From assembly GCF_001953865.1 (NCBI RefSeq), contig NZ_MQUQ01000041.1:1-64000 (forward strand): 64,000 nucleotides of DNA, written 5' to 3'. Source of the stretch: Amycolatopsis coloradensis. Lineage in GTDB: Bacteria > Actinomycetota > Actinomycetes > Mycobacteriales > Pseudonocardiaceae. This document shows, one piece after another, positions 63,456 through 64,000 of this stretch. Positions within the stretch are counted from its first letter, which is position 1; each line of letters begins with the position of its first letter. The notes below the pieces were generated by a model. It saw only the letters and a list, made by a program, of their open reading frames with translations. It was not told the DNA's origin and searched no databases. The translations under genes were made by a program, and so were the position numbers.

Positions 63456-64000
63456 GTGGGAGCTGAAGCGGAACCGGCGCGCCGCGTGGTGATCGTCGCG
63501 TTCGACGACGCGCAGATCATCGACGTCGCCTGCCCCAGCGGGGCATTGGAGATCGCGAACTCGCACGGCGCCGCACCGCCTTATGTCGTCGAGCTGGCCA
63601 CGGTTCACGGGCGGACGACGCGGAGTTCGTCGGGAATCATGCTCGCCGGCGCCCGGCGGCTGGCCGAGGTGTCCGGGCGGACGGACACGATGCTCGTGGT
63701 CGGGGGCGCGGGAACGGAGGCGGCCGCGGCGGACGAGCGCTTGCTGACGCAGGTGCGGCGGCTGGCCGGACGGAGCAGGCGGGTCGCCTCGGTGTGCACG
63801 GGTGCGTTCGTGCTGGCGGCCGCCGGGTTGCTCGACAACCGGCGGGTCACCACCCATTGGGGATACGGCGAGCTGCTCGCCACGGCCTTTCCCGCGGTGA
63901 CGGTGGATTCCGCCCCGCTCTACATCCGCGACGGCAACGTCTTCACCTCGGCGGGGGTCGTCAGCGCGCTGGATCTCACGCTCGCGTTGATCGAAGACGA
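63456..64000 (+). CDS. GlxA-family AraC-type regulator, 5' part
   Basis: The 181 visible residues are a DJ-1/PfpI-like domain: RRVVIVAFDDAQIIDVACPS at the start, SVCTGAFVLAAAGLLDNRRV with the conserved Cys, and THWGYGELLATAFP. GlxA-type regulators couple this domain to a C-terminal AraC helix-turn-helix, which lies beyond the window. GTG 63456 is preceded by TAGATT with a 6-nt gap and no ribosome site, so it is probably leaderless. Confidence 0.88.
   Translation, partial: MGAEAEPARRVVIVAFDDAQIIDVACPSGALEIANSHGAAPPYVVELATVHGRTTRSSSGIMLAGARRLAEVSGRTDTMLVVGGAGTEAAAADERLLTQVRRLAGRSRRVASVCTGAFVLAAAGLLDNRRVTTHWGYGELLATAFPAVTVDSAPLYIRDGNVFTSAGVVSALDLTLALIED

Overview
The window is high-GC DNA with strong G/C bias at third codon positions, frequent GTG starts, ATGA-type gene overlaps, mycothiol-era and actinomycete-specific families (MDMPI-type enzyme, MptB-like mannosyltransferase, LAL-type LuxR regulator, DUF222-HNH gene, alpha-lytic-type proteases) and many TANNNT boxes 6-7 nt upstream of start codons (leaderless genes). 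This points to a filamentous actinomycete of the Pseudonocardiaceae, most likely Amycolatopsis or a close relative. The genus is an inference from gene style and repeat types. No rRNA, tRNA, CRISPR or polyketide/nonribosomal cluster was seen.

Layout. 0-3 kb: a secreted GH3 beta-glucanase. 3-6 kb: two NmrA-like NAD(P)-binding proteins; the second is divergent from an Rrf2 regulator with twin operators inside the promoter. 6-10 kb: isochorismatase-fold hydrolase, VanZ, and a two-gene operon matching lysine 2-monooxygenase plus 5-aminovaleramidase (davB-davA type). 10-17 kb: VOC protein, SDR, SRPBCC, DUF4230, an MptB-like mannosyltransferase, a LysR/MFS divergent pair, and a guanidine-III riboswitch directly upstream of a Gdx-type guanidinium exporter. 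17-20 kb: a secreted alpha-lytic-type protease with a chitin-binding module and a LysR gene. 20-27 kb: PH-like small protein, CPA-type antiporter, SecD-SecF fusion, MDMPI-family enzyme and a papain/C39-like protein. 27-35 kb: a secreted-protease island (S8 subtilase, S1 trypsin, LAL-type LuxR regulator, C70 papain-like protease and a surface-anchored partner) in which two intergenic regions share an 11-bp identical operator-like motif.

35-42 kb: a Baeyer-Villiger monooxygenase / SDR / patatin operon with a divergent TetR gene, an AraC regulator, and an alpha/beta hydrolase flanked by wrecked genes. 42-50 kb: DUF222-HNH gene, TetR with a flavin monooxygenase, and a tdh-kbl-LysR-terC run for threonine breakdown. 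50-59 kb: TetR with a DrrAB-type ABC exporter, GNAT, two overlapping luciferase-like monooxygenases, a type-1 ABC exporter, and TetR plus CPBP protease. 59-61 kb: an intact IS3-family element sitting in a repeat array. 61-64 kb: a DHA2 drug exporter with an extra C-terminal domain and the start of a GlxA-type regulator.

Two themes stand out. First, secretion: four secreted peptidases, a glucanase, SecDF and CPBP protease suggest a saprophytic exoenzyme region. Second, decay: at least ten gene remnants (AsnC, DHA2-MFS, GlpD-like, acyltransferase-3, TPR, RidA, CitE, LysR, MHS-MFS, ECF sigma, MoxR) lie between intact genes, as expected of a fluid chromosome-arm region. I did not find a wholly new multi-gene system. 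The best candidates for new biology are the protease island with its shared operator, the Rrf2-controlled NmrA promoter, and the C39-like protein at 26.1 kb.
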